This document shows positions 9,616 through 16,055 of a DNA stretch of 39,467 nt, piece after piece. Source of the stretch: Candidatus Woesearchaeota archaeon. Its GTDB lineage: Archaea > Nanobdellota > Nanobdellia > SCGC-AAA011-G17 > JAGVZF01. Location: positions 1 through 39,467 of the forward strand of contig JACPNH010000019.1 in NCBI GenBank assembly GCA_016185565.1, written 5' to 3'. The stretch's first letter is position 1, and each line of letters opens with the position of its first letter. The position numbers and the translations under genes were made by a program. The notes beneath the pieces were generated by a model. That model saw only the letters and a program-made list of their open reading frames with translations. It was not told the DNA's origin and made no database searches.

Positions 9616-10743
9616 TTTACTTTCAAATAATAAATTAGTGAAATCATTAGATGGCTTTAGCTTAGTTGAAGAATGATAAATTTGTATCAAAGTTATATTA
9701 TCTTTTATTAGTTGGATATCCTTATTTAAAAATTTAGACAATAGTATCAATTGAGTTATTTCAAATGGCCTCTTCCCCCTTATAATCTCTGATATATTGC
9801 CTTGAGTCGATCCAAGAAACTCAGCCGTTTTTTCTTGTGTCATGCCATTCTCTTTTGAGATACTTTTTATAAAATTGCTTCTGAGATAGATATACACTTT
9901 AGGTTTTCTAACTAAACTTACAAATAACTTCTTTTTTCTTTCACATCTATCGAATATTCCTATTTCCCACATCTTCTTAAAATTACACCAGTTGCATATA
10001 ACTATCTTACCCCCTAATTTGATCTTTGATTCTTCATATCTTGAATTTATACCCTCGAGTTTTAAGCAGCCCATACAGAAATCTCTAAGCCAATTTTCCT
10101 TAATTTTATTATAGGAAAATGATATGCTTGATACGCTCGTTCCTGTATTCTTATTATAATAGGAGATTGTACCTTCAGCAGCAAAATAACCTCTAAGAAA
10201 ACCTCTTCTTAAGTCCTTATCAATCGAAATGTAATTAAGGCTGTTTTTCATTATAGTTTGAAACATCTTTCTCAATATAATCCCATTAATTTGAATTTTT
10301 AGTGTTTCTGATAAGCATCTTTTTATTTTGTATATTCTATCTATTCTATTTATATTTAATATACACATCCATTTTTTCTTTATTGCTTTACGACTTCCGA
10401 ATCTGTAACGAATGTCTAAATCTATGTCTTCTAATGGTATTCTAAATTTAGATATAAAAAAATCTAACATAAATTTACAAATATCTGGATCTATGCTAGT
10501 GTAGCAAATAGCCCATGGGTTGTTTTCACTTGTGACGCCGTCCCCTAGATATAGTCCAATTGCTTCTGCGAATGTTACATCCAACTTTATTGAATTTGGT
10601 AAAGTGACATCTGATAAATGATTGCTTGTCCTGCCTATCAGATTTTTATACTTTATTTTAACTCTATTATTCTTTTGTTTTTCAATAATTAACTTTTTAT
10701 CTTTAAAAGTCTCTTTAGCTATTTTTGTTATATCTATTTCCAT
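9607..10743 (-). CDS. Free-standing LAGLIDADG homing endonuclease with C-terminal HTH
   Basis: 378 aa from the ATG at 10743; an upstream TTG at 10767 would overlap the regulator gene and is less likely. Two dodecapeptide motifs are visible: IGLYLGDG (62-69) and RGYFAAEG (184-191), each with an acidic residue where the metal ligand belongs. A C-terminal XRE-like helix-turn-helix lies at about 294-342 (MTQEKTAEFLGSTQGNISEI). Cysteines near 225-254 (CxxC and CNWC) might bind zinc. It is not inside an intron or intein here. It begins 4 nt after the Lrp-type regulator and ends overlapping top6A, an unusual operon for such an enzyme. Confidence 0.82.
   Translation of the reverse strand: MEIDITKIAKETFKDKKLIIEKQKNNRVKIKYKNLIGRTSNHLSDVTLPNSIKLDVTFAEAIGLYLGDGVTSENNPWAICYTSIDPDICKFMLDFFISKFRIPLEDIDLDIRYRFGSRKAIKKKWMCILNINRIDRIYKIKRCLSETLKIQINGIILRKMFQTIMKNSLNYISIDKDLRRGFLRGYFAAEGTISYYNKNTGTSVSSISFSYNKIKENWLRDFCMGCLKLEGINSRYEESKIKLGGKIVICNWCNFKKMWEIGIFDRCERKKKLFVSLVRKPKVYIYLRSNFIKSISKENGMTQEKTAEFLGSTQGNISEIIRGKRPFEITQLILLSKFLNKDIQLIKDNITLIQIYHSSTKLKPSNDFTNLLFESKLV
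9611..9639. repeat. Stem-loop at convergent 3' ends of top6A and endonuclease gene
   Basis: A 9-bp perfect inverted repeat (ACTAATTTA and TAAATTAGT) with an 11-nt loop. It covers the top6A stop codon and the last codons of the convergent gene. It could limit read-through in both directions, but archaeal termination mostly relies on T tracts, so the function is open. Confidence 0.4.
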
Positions 10744-10747
10744 TTTC

Positions 10748-11206
10748 CTAAAGTAAGTATTCCTCAAACTTATATACTCTTAAATTAATCACACTTTTCC
10801 AATCTGCTATTAAATTTTTAAATTTCTGCCTTATGTCTCTAGATATTAATTCTAACTCTTCTGTATTCTTTGCTATGATCACAAGAGTTAAATCATATTC
10901 TCCTAATATTGAGATTAGCTCTATTACATTTTTATGATGTGTTAAGAATGAAATAAATTTATTCAGTTCTTCTTCGCTGATATTCTGGAGTTTTACCTGG
11001 ATATTTGCAACAAGATCATAACCAAGAGTTTTCGGATTTATAAATATGCTGAATTTTACTATGATGCCTTTTTCATATAACTTTTTGATTCTTTTATGCG
11101 TTGAGTCTATTGACAGTTTAAGGGCTTTGGCTATATTAGTTAAGGACTCCCTTGAATTTTTTTGTAATATTTCTAGCAATAACTTATTTTTGTCGTCTAA
11201 TTGCAT
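10748..11206 (-). CDS. Lrp/AsnC family transcriptional regulator
   Basis: 152 aa: an N-terminal winged helix (about 4-60, with LTNIAKALKLSIDSTHKRIK as the helix-turn-helix) and a C-terminal RAM/ligand-binding alpha-beta domain (about 65-148, with ISILGEYDLTLVI). These proteins form dimers or octamers and often sense amino acids. The start agrees with a TATA box at 11229-11237. Transcribed with the endonuclease downstream. A short palindrome between TATA box and ATG is a candidate self-regulation site. Confidence 0.93.
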   Translation of the reverse strand: MQLDDKNKLLLEILQKNSRESLTNIAKALKLSIDSTHKRIKKLYEKGIIVKFSIFINPKTLGYDLVANIQVKLQNISEEELNKFISFLTHHKNVIELISILGEYDLTLVIIAKNTEELELISRDIRQKFKNLIADWKSVINLRVYKFEEYLL

Positions 11207-11210
11207 ATAT

Positions 11211-11223
11211 CTTAATAATTAAG
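11211..11223. promoter_or_regulatory. Candidate Lrp autoregulatory operator
   Basis: CTTAATAATTAAG is a perfect 6-bp inverted repeat around one central base. It lies between the TATA box and the start codon of the Lrp-type gene, where bound repressor would block polymerase. Assignment is inferred from symmetry and position. Confidence 0.45.
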
Positions 11224-11228
11224 ACTAC

Positions 11229-11237
11229 TATATAAAT
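11229..11237 (-). promoter_or_regulatory. TATA box for Lrp-endonuclease operon
   Basis: TATATAAAT on the + strand (ATTTATATA on the - strand), about 23-31 nt before the start codon at 11206. Confidence 0.6.
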
Positions 11238-11334
11238 CTTTCTTATTTTTTTAAGATAAACTGATAGATAGACTTATTAATATGATCATGCTACTAATAA
11301 GTAATAATACATTAAGATATGGAAGTATATAAAA

Positions 11335-11820
11335 ATGGAAAGTAATCCAAGGTATAGTGAGGAAGACTATAAAATAAGAGTTCTTTCGATGACGGGGTTG
11401 TTGGGAAGAACTATTATGGATGAAGAAATTGCGAAAAATCGTGAATTGCAAAGACAAATTGATGAAAATCGCGGATATCGCATGGAGCTATTTAGAAAAG
11501 GAAAAATAAAAGCTTATAACAGAGAGTTAAGAAGATTTGGTCTTCCTGAGTTTGTTGAAGATAAAAGATATGACTCACCCAGCACATTATTTAAAGGGTT
11601 TGGAGCCCTAGCACTATCTGGTGCAGTGTACTTATTTGGGAGGGATATTTTACCAATAGATAGCAATAATTTGGAACTTTTGGTTGATGTAGCTTTGCCA
11701 ACAGCAATTGGAACTTTTGGACTTTATAGACTATGTATGTGGGTTGTCGATAAAGCACATTACCAAAGGGTTGATGAAATATGTCGGAACCTTCCAAGAC
11801 TGAAATTAAGTTTAAAGTAG
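11335..11820 (+). CDS. Hypothetical small membrane protein
   Basis: 161 aa, not recognised. The N-terminal half (1-75) is highly charged and probably helical, rich in E, R and K. Two hydrophobic stretches follow (about 83-101 and 115-138), and a basic tail. It overlaps the start proposed for the NAD+ synthetase frame by 40 nt. No close family is evident. Confidence 0.6.
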   Translation: MESNPRYSEEDYKIRVLSMTGLLGRTIMDEEIAKNRELQRQIDENRGYRMELFRKGKIKAYNRELRRFGLPEFVEDKRYDSPSTLFKGFGALALSGAVYLFGRDILPIDSNNLELLVDVALPTAIGTFGLYRLCMWVVDKAHYQRVDEICRNLPRLKLSLK

Positions 11821-12926
11821 CTGTTGTGCAATTTAATATCAATCAATTTAACCCAAGAAGAAATTTAAGGAAAATGGAAGCAAATCAAAATACAAATGTC
11901 CAAAGTACAGCAATAAACCTGTATAGATTTTCAAGCAAGAAAGAGGAAGTTAATTGGGATTCTAGATATCGTGGTAATAAAGAATTTAATCATAGTTTAA
12001 CGGAAATGCTTGTTGATACAATCCCAAAATATATTAAGAAAGTTACATATGACGAGAGAAATCTTAGAGCAGTGGTTCCAGTTTCCGGAGGTTTAGATTC
12101 TAGTGTAGTTGCTGATTTAGTAGCACAGTCGATGTATAGAGCTAGGCACCGTGGATTAGCTGACTCTGCAAGTCTTGTTTTATTGGCATTTCATGGAGTT
12201 AGCGAAGAAGATTTTTAATATAGTAGGAAGTTTTCTACTGATTTGATGAAAAAATTTCCCGGTACTAACATGCGAATTTTCCTTGCAGAAATGGACTTAA
12301 ATCCTTTAATGCAGCAAATTAGTCGTGGTACAAATAGGGTTATAGAAAGAATAAATACTCATATGTGTTATCCTGGAGAACTCGCGACAAGACTAATAAG
12401 TTTGGTAAATTTGGAATTTGCCGACCGGATTGGACATTGCGCTGTAGGCACAACAAACGGAACAGAAATAGTTTTAGGGGAATTTGTTATTGGTGCAGCG
12501 AATGAATGCGAACCAATTGCTGATATATATAAGAGCCAGGTTTTTGATATAGGTGAAATTTTGGGAATTTCTAGATATATTCTTGAGAGAAATCCTATAA
12601 ATTCGACATTTGGCACAGATAAAATCCATACCTATTTTGCCGAAATACCAGATGGTTTAGACGCAAGAGCAGTATATAGTGTTCTTGATCCGGTAGTTCA
12701 TCATTTATTCGATTTGAAATTAGAGCCTTCAGAAGTTGCGAGAAGGCTTGGTCACTCTAAGAGTTTTGTTGATAAAGTTGCAAGACGTATTAGAAATCAG
12801 GACCACAGAAGAAGGATTCCATTCTTTTGTTTAGAAGACAAAATCGAGACTACAAAAAGCTCGATAGAAAGTATCCCACAAGAAGACGTCAGTGCTGAGT
12901 TTAGGAAAATGTACTCATGCCAATAG
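11781..12926 (+). pseudogene. nadE: NAD+ synthetase interrupted by an in-frame TAA
   Basis: Two open stretches in the same frame (11781-12218 and 12243-12926) are separated by one TAA at 12216-12218; read through, they give one 381-residue protein. The first carries the P-loop SGGLDSS (102-108) of adenylating N-type ATP pyrophosphatases; the second carries GTTNGTE (about 223-229), PIADIYKSQV and the C-terminal region of NAD+ synthetase, which amidates deamido-NAD+. The reading frame continues without shift beyond the stop, so a single base change explains it. The N-terminus (residues 12-32) resembles the start of a nitrilase-type glutaminase domain, although no such domain follows. A later ATG at 11874 is an alternative start. 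Either a recent nonsense mutation, a two-chain protein, or a sequence error. Confidence 0.75.
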
Positions 12927-12937
12927 TTAAATCGTAG

Positions 12938-13510
12938 ATGGAGTTTCACAACATGGAACCAAATATCTGGAAGCAAAAGGCGAATGAAGGTTGCTTAGCA
13001 GTATGCTTGTTATCACTACTAGAATTCAAGAAAGGCATAAAGATAGATAAAGATGAAGAGTATAGTATACTATTTGAGGGCATGAGGTTTGGTCCTCTTG
13101 ACTTCTCTACTGGTCATCTCTTATATCTGGCAAGAAAATTTCCGGACATAGTGTTTGAACAACATATTGAATTCAAAGCTTTTAGAGAAAAACTAGAAAA
13201 ACTGATTATGCCTAACAATTTAAAATTGGTACCGAATAAAATCTATCTTAGGTTCTTGAAAAAATACCTCAACGACGGCCCTGTAATAATTTATATGGAC
13301 CGCTATGATGTTGCTGATCACCATGATATTACTGAAATGTACCATTCCCCCCATTTTGTCATTCTCTTAAATCTAAATGATGAAACTGGAACAGTGCTTG
13401 ATCCGCTAACCGGAACCAAAATAGCAATTAAGGTATCTAAATTAATGAAGTCGATAAACTTTCTCAGAAAAAAATTCTGGATCAGTCCGAAGCTTATCAA
13501 GGTCGTGTAA
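12938..13510 (+). CDS. C39-like papain-fold cysteine protease family protein
   Basis: 190 aa. N-terminal WKQKANEGCLAVCLLSLL places Q13 and C19 like the oxyanion glutamine and catalytic cysteine of C39-type peptidases. H139 in SPHFVILL and D155 in VLDPLTG complete a plausible Cys-His-Asp triad. No transporter domain or signal peptide is seen, so this is a free cytoplasmic peptidase or related amidase-like enzyme. It lies 11 nt after the NAD+ synthetase frame and probably shares its transcript. A degenerate relative is at 19473-20072. Family assignment rests on motif spacing only. Confidence 0.55.
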   Translation: MEFHNMEPNIWKQKANEGCLAVCLLSLLEFKKGIKIDKDEEYSILFEGMRFGPLDFSTGHLLYLARKFPDIVFEQHIEFKAFREKLEKLIMPNNLKLVPNKIYLRFLKKYLNDGPVIIYMDRYDVADHHDITEMYHSPHFVILLNLNDETGTVLDPLTGTKIAIKVSKLMKSINFLRKKFWISPKLIKVV

Positions 13511-13592
13511 TTCTAGGAAAAATTAACTTCGGGAAATAAGGTTTGCGTGTTTAATACAAAATTTGGGAAAATTGGATTATAAAGAAGAAAAG

Positions 13593-13685
13593 ATGTTTAT
13601 TCAGGAAGTAGATACTGCTATTTTAAAAGATACTGAAAAATTATATAAGATTAGAAGTGATTTGAAAAGTAGAGTTTTATACTGA
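13593..13685 (+). CDS. Doubtful small ORF (30 codons)
   Basis: A charged 30-codon frame (start MFIQEVDTAI) in the gene-poor stretch 13511-13791; it can be extended upstream to TTG codons at 13572 or 13563. No ribosome binding site or convincing TATA box lies in front of it. The rest of this stretch shows only the tRNA-Asn promoter (CTTTTTAAAG near 13758). Confidence 0.15.
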   Translation: MFIQEVDTAILKDTEKLYKIRSDLKSRVLY

Positions 13686-13791
13686 GTTAAATCTTAAAAC
13701 TATCAAATTGAGAATATATTAGCTCCCTTTAACGCAACAATGCATAATATTAGAAACCTTTTTAAAGAATTTTCTATCCAAGTTCAGATAG

Positions 13792-13877
13792 GCCCCGGTA
13801 GCTCAATCTGGTAGAGCTCACGGCTGTTACTACTAGCTGAAACCGTGTGGTTGAGGGTTCAAATCCCTCCTGGGGCG
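13792..13877 (+). tRNA. tRNA-Asn(GTT) with a 12-nt intron
   Basis: Acceptor GCCCCGG pairs with CTGGGGC (one G-T). D stem GCTC/GAGC, anticodon stem CACGG/CCGTG, T stem GAGGG/CCCTC with loop TTCAAAT. The anticodon loop is 19 nt long; removing 12 nt at 13830-13841 (position 37/38, sequence CTACTAGCTGAA) leaves the normal loop CTGTTAA with anticodon GTT. The intron pairs poorly with the exon (relaxed bulge-helix-loop). Discriminator G; CCA is not encoded. TATA-like CTTTTTAAAG lies about 30 nt upstream. Confidence 0.9.
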
Positions 13878-13892
13878 CATTTTTTCAAAAAC

Positions 13893-13900
13893 TTTATAAA
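13893..13900 (+). promoter_or_regulatory. TATA box for tRNA-Ile
   Basis: TTTATAAA 26-33 nt before the first base of tRNA-Ile, separate from the tRNA-Asn gene just upstream. Confidence 0.6.
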
Positions 13901-13925
13901 GATTCTTTAATGGAAATTTTTCGAT

Positions 13926-14163
13926 GGGCTCGATGGTTAAGCTCAGTAGTGGAAGTTTAACGACTGCTAAAGCTCGTAGCTTAGACAAAGTTTAAACTTT
14001 GGAGCAACCTGGCTAGAGCACTCGTCAGCTTTGCTAAAAAGTTGGGTGAAACTGATAGGTTGAGCAACTTCTCATTTCCACGGAGGTGAGATATAAGAGC
14101 GATGCTCTTCTGTTGCAAGACTCACAAATCGAGAGGTCGCCGGTTCAAATCCGGTCGGGCCCA
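13926..14163 (+). tRNA. tRNA-Ile(GAT) interrupted by four introns
   Basis: Acceptor halves GGGCTCG (13926-13932) and CGGGCCC (14156-14162) pair, with A73 at 14163. Exons: 13926-13932, 13977-13984 (TAGCTTAG), 14008-14024, 14051-14057 (ACTGATA, anticodon GAT) and 14128-14163. Joined, they give a regular 75-nt tRNA-Ile with U8, A14, G15, G18-G19, A21, U33 and TTCAAAT in the T loop. Introns: 13933-13976 (44 nt, after position 7; placement ambiguous because GCTCG is repeated at both ends), 13985-14007 (23 nt, D loop), 14025-14050 (26 nt, anticodon stem 30/31) and 14058-14127 (70 nt, 37/38). The second and third have textbook bulge-helix-bulge junctions; the first and last are looser. Confidence 0.85.
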
Positions 14164-14171
14164 CATTTAAA

Positions 14172-14507
14172 ATGAACTATTTGTTTGTGTGTACATATAA
14201 TGTAAATAGAAGTGTTGTAGCTGCTGAAGCGTTTAAAGAATTGTTAAAGAAACATGGAATAAATGGGCAAGTTAAGCATGCTGGTGTTTCTGAACTTGCA
14301 AAGAACAGAATCTCTAAAGAGCTAATAGAATGGGCTGACAAGATTTTTGTGATGGAAAACTTTCATAAAGATTTTATTTTAAAAATAGCGCCCGAAGCAA
14401 GGAATAAGATAGAAGTTTTAGGTATAGAAGATTTATATGGAGTAAATGACCCTTATTTATTAAAAATATTAAAAGAAAAATTACAAAAGGAATTAAAAGA
14501 TGAATAA
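14172..14507 (+). CDS. Low-molecular-weight protein tyrosine phosphatase-like protein
   Basis: 111 aa. The N-terminal P-loop is VCTYNVNRS (catalytic C7, phosphate-binding R13), and D93-P94 in GVNDPY supplies the general acid. These residues define low-molecular-weight phosphotyrosine phosphatases and related arsenate reductases; the substrate cannot be told. It is shorter than the usual ~150 aa. It starts 8 nt after tRNA-Ile with no space for its own promoter, so it is probably read from the tRNA promoter. It overlaps the next small gene by 8 nt. Confidence 0.85.
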   Translation: MNYLFVCTYNVNRSVVAAEAFKELLKKHGINGQVKHAGVSELAKNRISKELIEWADKIFVMENFHKDFILKIAPEARNKIEVLGIEDLYGVNDPYLLKILKEKLQKELKDE

Positions 14508-14736
14508 TATAGAAGAAATAGCTAAGGAAGTATTGAATGAGCTTGAAATAGAAGGCACAGTTACTTATATGGAGCCAGATACCTTAATGATTAGGTTGGC
14601 TAAACAATATTACACAAACCAAGATTTAATGAATCAATTCCTTAATAAAAGAGCTGATATAATTCGTGCATTAAAACTTGTTAATAGGATAAAATATAGA
14701 ATAACCTTAGACCTAGATTCTTATACTAACGAATAA
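14500..14736 (+). CDS. Hypothetical small protein downstream of phosphatase
   Basis: 78 aa, not recognised. Mixed alpha/beta pattern with no cysteine or membrane segment: an acidic N-terminal helix, then EGTVTYMEPDTLMIRLA. It overlaps the phosphatase gene by 8 nt and is probably co-translated with it, so the two may act together. It ends convergently, overlapping the tRNA-binding domain gene by 11 nt. Confidence 0.75.
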   Translation: MNNIEEIAKEVLNELEIEGTVTYMEPDTLMIRLAKQYYTNQDLMNQFLNKRADIIRALKLVNRIKYRITLDLDSYTNE

Positions 14737-15058
14737 TAGAGCCATTTTTTACATCTTGATCTGTTGTTAATAAAGATACAATATTATTTTTACTGTCCTC
14801 AGCTGCTAAAAGCATGCCTTCACTTTTAATGCCCCTAATTGTTGCTGGTTCTAGATTTGTGAAAACTATAATCTTCTTTCCTATTAGGTCTTCCTCGCTA
14901 TAGAAATTTTTTATTCCCGCTACTAAGTTAATAATTTTGTCTCCTAGGTCTACTTTCAGAAGAATGAGTTTATCGGCATTTGGGTGATTATTAACTTCTT
15001 TTATCTCGCCCACTCTTAAATCAATTTTTTTCCAATCATCAAATTTTATTGTTTCCAT
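14726..15058 (-). CDS. metG2: Stand-alone tRNA-binding domain (MetRS C-terminal, EMAP-II type)
   Basis: 110 aa OB fold of the Trbp111/EMAP-II family. DLRVGEIKEVNNHPNADKL and the later FTNLEPATIRGIKSEGMLLAA are family signatures. Such domains bind the outside corner of tRNA and are usually fused to the C-terminus of methionyl-tRNA synthetase. The synthetase at 16052-17518 lacks it, so this gene probably supplies it in trans. It overlaps the upstream gene by 20 nt. The symbol is tentative. Confidence 0.93.
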   Translation of the reverse strand: METIKFDDWKKIDLRVGEIKEVNNHPNADKLILLKVDLGDKIINLVAGIKNFYSEEDLIGKKIIVFTNLEPATIRGIKSEGMLLAAEDSKNNIVSLLTTDQDVKNGSIIR

Positions 15059-15446
15059 TTGAAATTGTTTCTATTTCCTTCTTTAACTCAAAATAAAAAT
15101 CATTATAGTCTGTATTTCTATCTGCGCATTCTAAAATGAATTGTTCGAAAAAACTTGCCATTTCATTATTGTTGAGCAATAAAGAACAATAATAGCAGTA
15201 TTTAAACTTTTTTTCTATAGCACTAGATTCTAGTTCATTAATCAATCTTTCTTTTATTTTTTCTAAATTTTTTGCTTTTACATAAGCCTTTACCACAATA
15301 TATGTAGGAGTTCTTCCCTTTTTTTCTTTAAAAAGATCGGCATATTTTTCATATATCTCTTTTCTTTGTTCAAAAAGAAGCATATCTAAATTTACATTAT
15401 CGATGCCTTTCTTACTTAATAGAAGAAATATTTGATTTAGGTCCAT
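15039..15446 (-). CDS. Hypothetical protein between split MetRS genes
   Basis: 135 aa, not recognised. Predicted mostly helical and charged, with CYYC at about 83-86 and no membrane segment. It overlaps the tRNA-binding domain gene by 20 nt and lies 45 nt below the SLOG-family gene on the same strand. Co-expression with MetRS pieces is inferred from gene order. Confidence 0.75.
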   Translation of the reverse strand: MDLNQIFLLLSKKGIDNVNLDMLLFEQRKEIYEKYADLFKEKKGRTPTYIVVKAYVKAKNLEKIKERLINELESSAIEKKFKYCYYCSLLLNNNEMASFFEQFILECADRNTDYNDFYFELKKEIETISNGNNKI

Positions 15447-15491
15447 GATTATAATAAGAAAAATAAAAATATAAAGTTATTTATTTTTAAC

Positions 15492-16055
15492 TTATTTTAC
15501 TGGCGGTAAACCGGCACTGCTTTTTCCTTTTCCTATGTTTTTGATTGCTAAATTTACAGCCTCTTTTGCATTTTTTGCAAAATGTATTCTTACCAATTTT
15601 TTGTCATCTAAATAGTGTTCTGCGTCCATTATTTTTTTAATATTTTTAGTTGTCAGTCCGGTATCTTCAACTACGACTATAGACTTGCCTAACAGATACG
15701 CCGTTAAAGTTTCTATTAGGGTACCAGAACTACCACCAATAATTATTACCGCATCGCAAGAATTAATCATTATTGCAATTCTTCCTTCTTCTGTGAAGCC
15801 AGTGCTAATAATAATGTCCATATATTTACCTATGTAATTGTAGGTTTCTTTTAACTGAGGTATTAGGCTAATATTGATTCCATTATTTTTTTCATTACCT
15901 CTTCTTGCATATTCACCAATACCAGTTGTTCCTCCTGTTACTAGTACATGGCCTTTCCTAGCAATCTCAGCTCCTACTTGTTCTGCAACCTTATAAGATG
16001 ACTTCGGCAAGTTCATTCTCCAAGATCCCATGACACCTATTTGTAATCTTTTCAT
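15492..16055 (-). CDS. SLOG/LOG-like Rossmann-fold protein
   Basis: 187 aa of the family that includes LOG-type cytokinin-activating phosphoribohydrolases and predicted nucleotide-binding SLOG proteins. VLVTGGTTGIGEYARRG and GGSSGTLIE are the nucleotide-binding signatures. The canonical PGGxGTxxE appears as IGGSSGTLIE, closer to the TIGR00725-type branch than to true LOG enzymes, so the reaction is uncertain. Its start overlaps the MetRS stop by 4 nt (ATGA), indicating coupling. Confidence 0.85.
   Translation of the reverse strand: MKRLQIGVMGSWRMNLPKSSYKVAEQVGAEIARKGHVLVTGGTTGIGEYARRGNEKNNGINISLIPQLKETYNYIGKYMDIIISTGFTEEGRIAIMINSCDAVIIIGGSSGTLIETLTAYLLGKSIVVVEDTGLTTKNIKKIMDAEHYLDDKKLVRIHFAKNAKEAVNLAIKNIGKGKSSAGLPPVK

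Noticed and set aside
12216-12218. Recoding of the NAD+ synthetase stop as pyrrolysine or selenocysteine
   Set aside because: Those use UAG and UGA; this codon is TAA, and no recoding structure was seen.
13947-14007. A single 61-nt D-loop intron in tRNA-Ile, using GCTC at 13941-13944 as the D stem
   Set aside because: It leaves six extra nucleotides between acceptor and D stem and no U8; the two-intron reading with exon TAGCTTAG gives a regular tRNA and an exact bulge-helix-bulge.
14028-14129. Alternative anticodon loops CTTTGC (Ala-like) and CTCACAA (Val-like) inside the tRNA-Ile gene
   Set aside because: Neither can be combined with stem CTCGA/TCGAG and a 7-nt loop; ACTGATA can.
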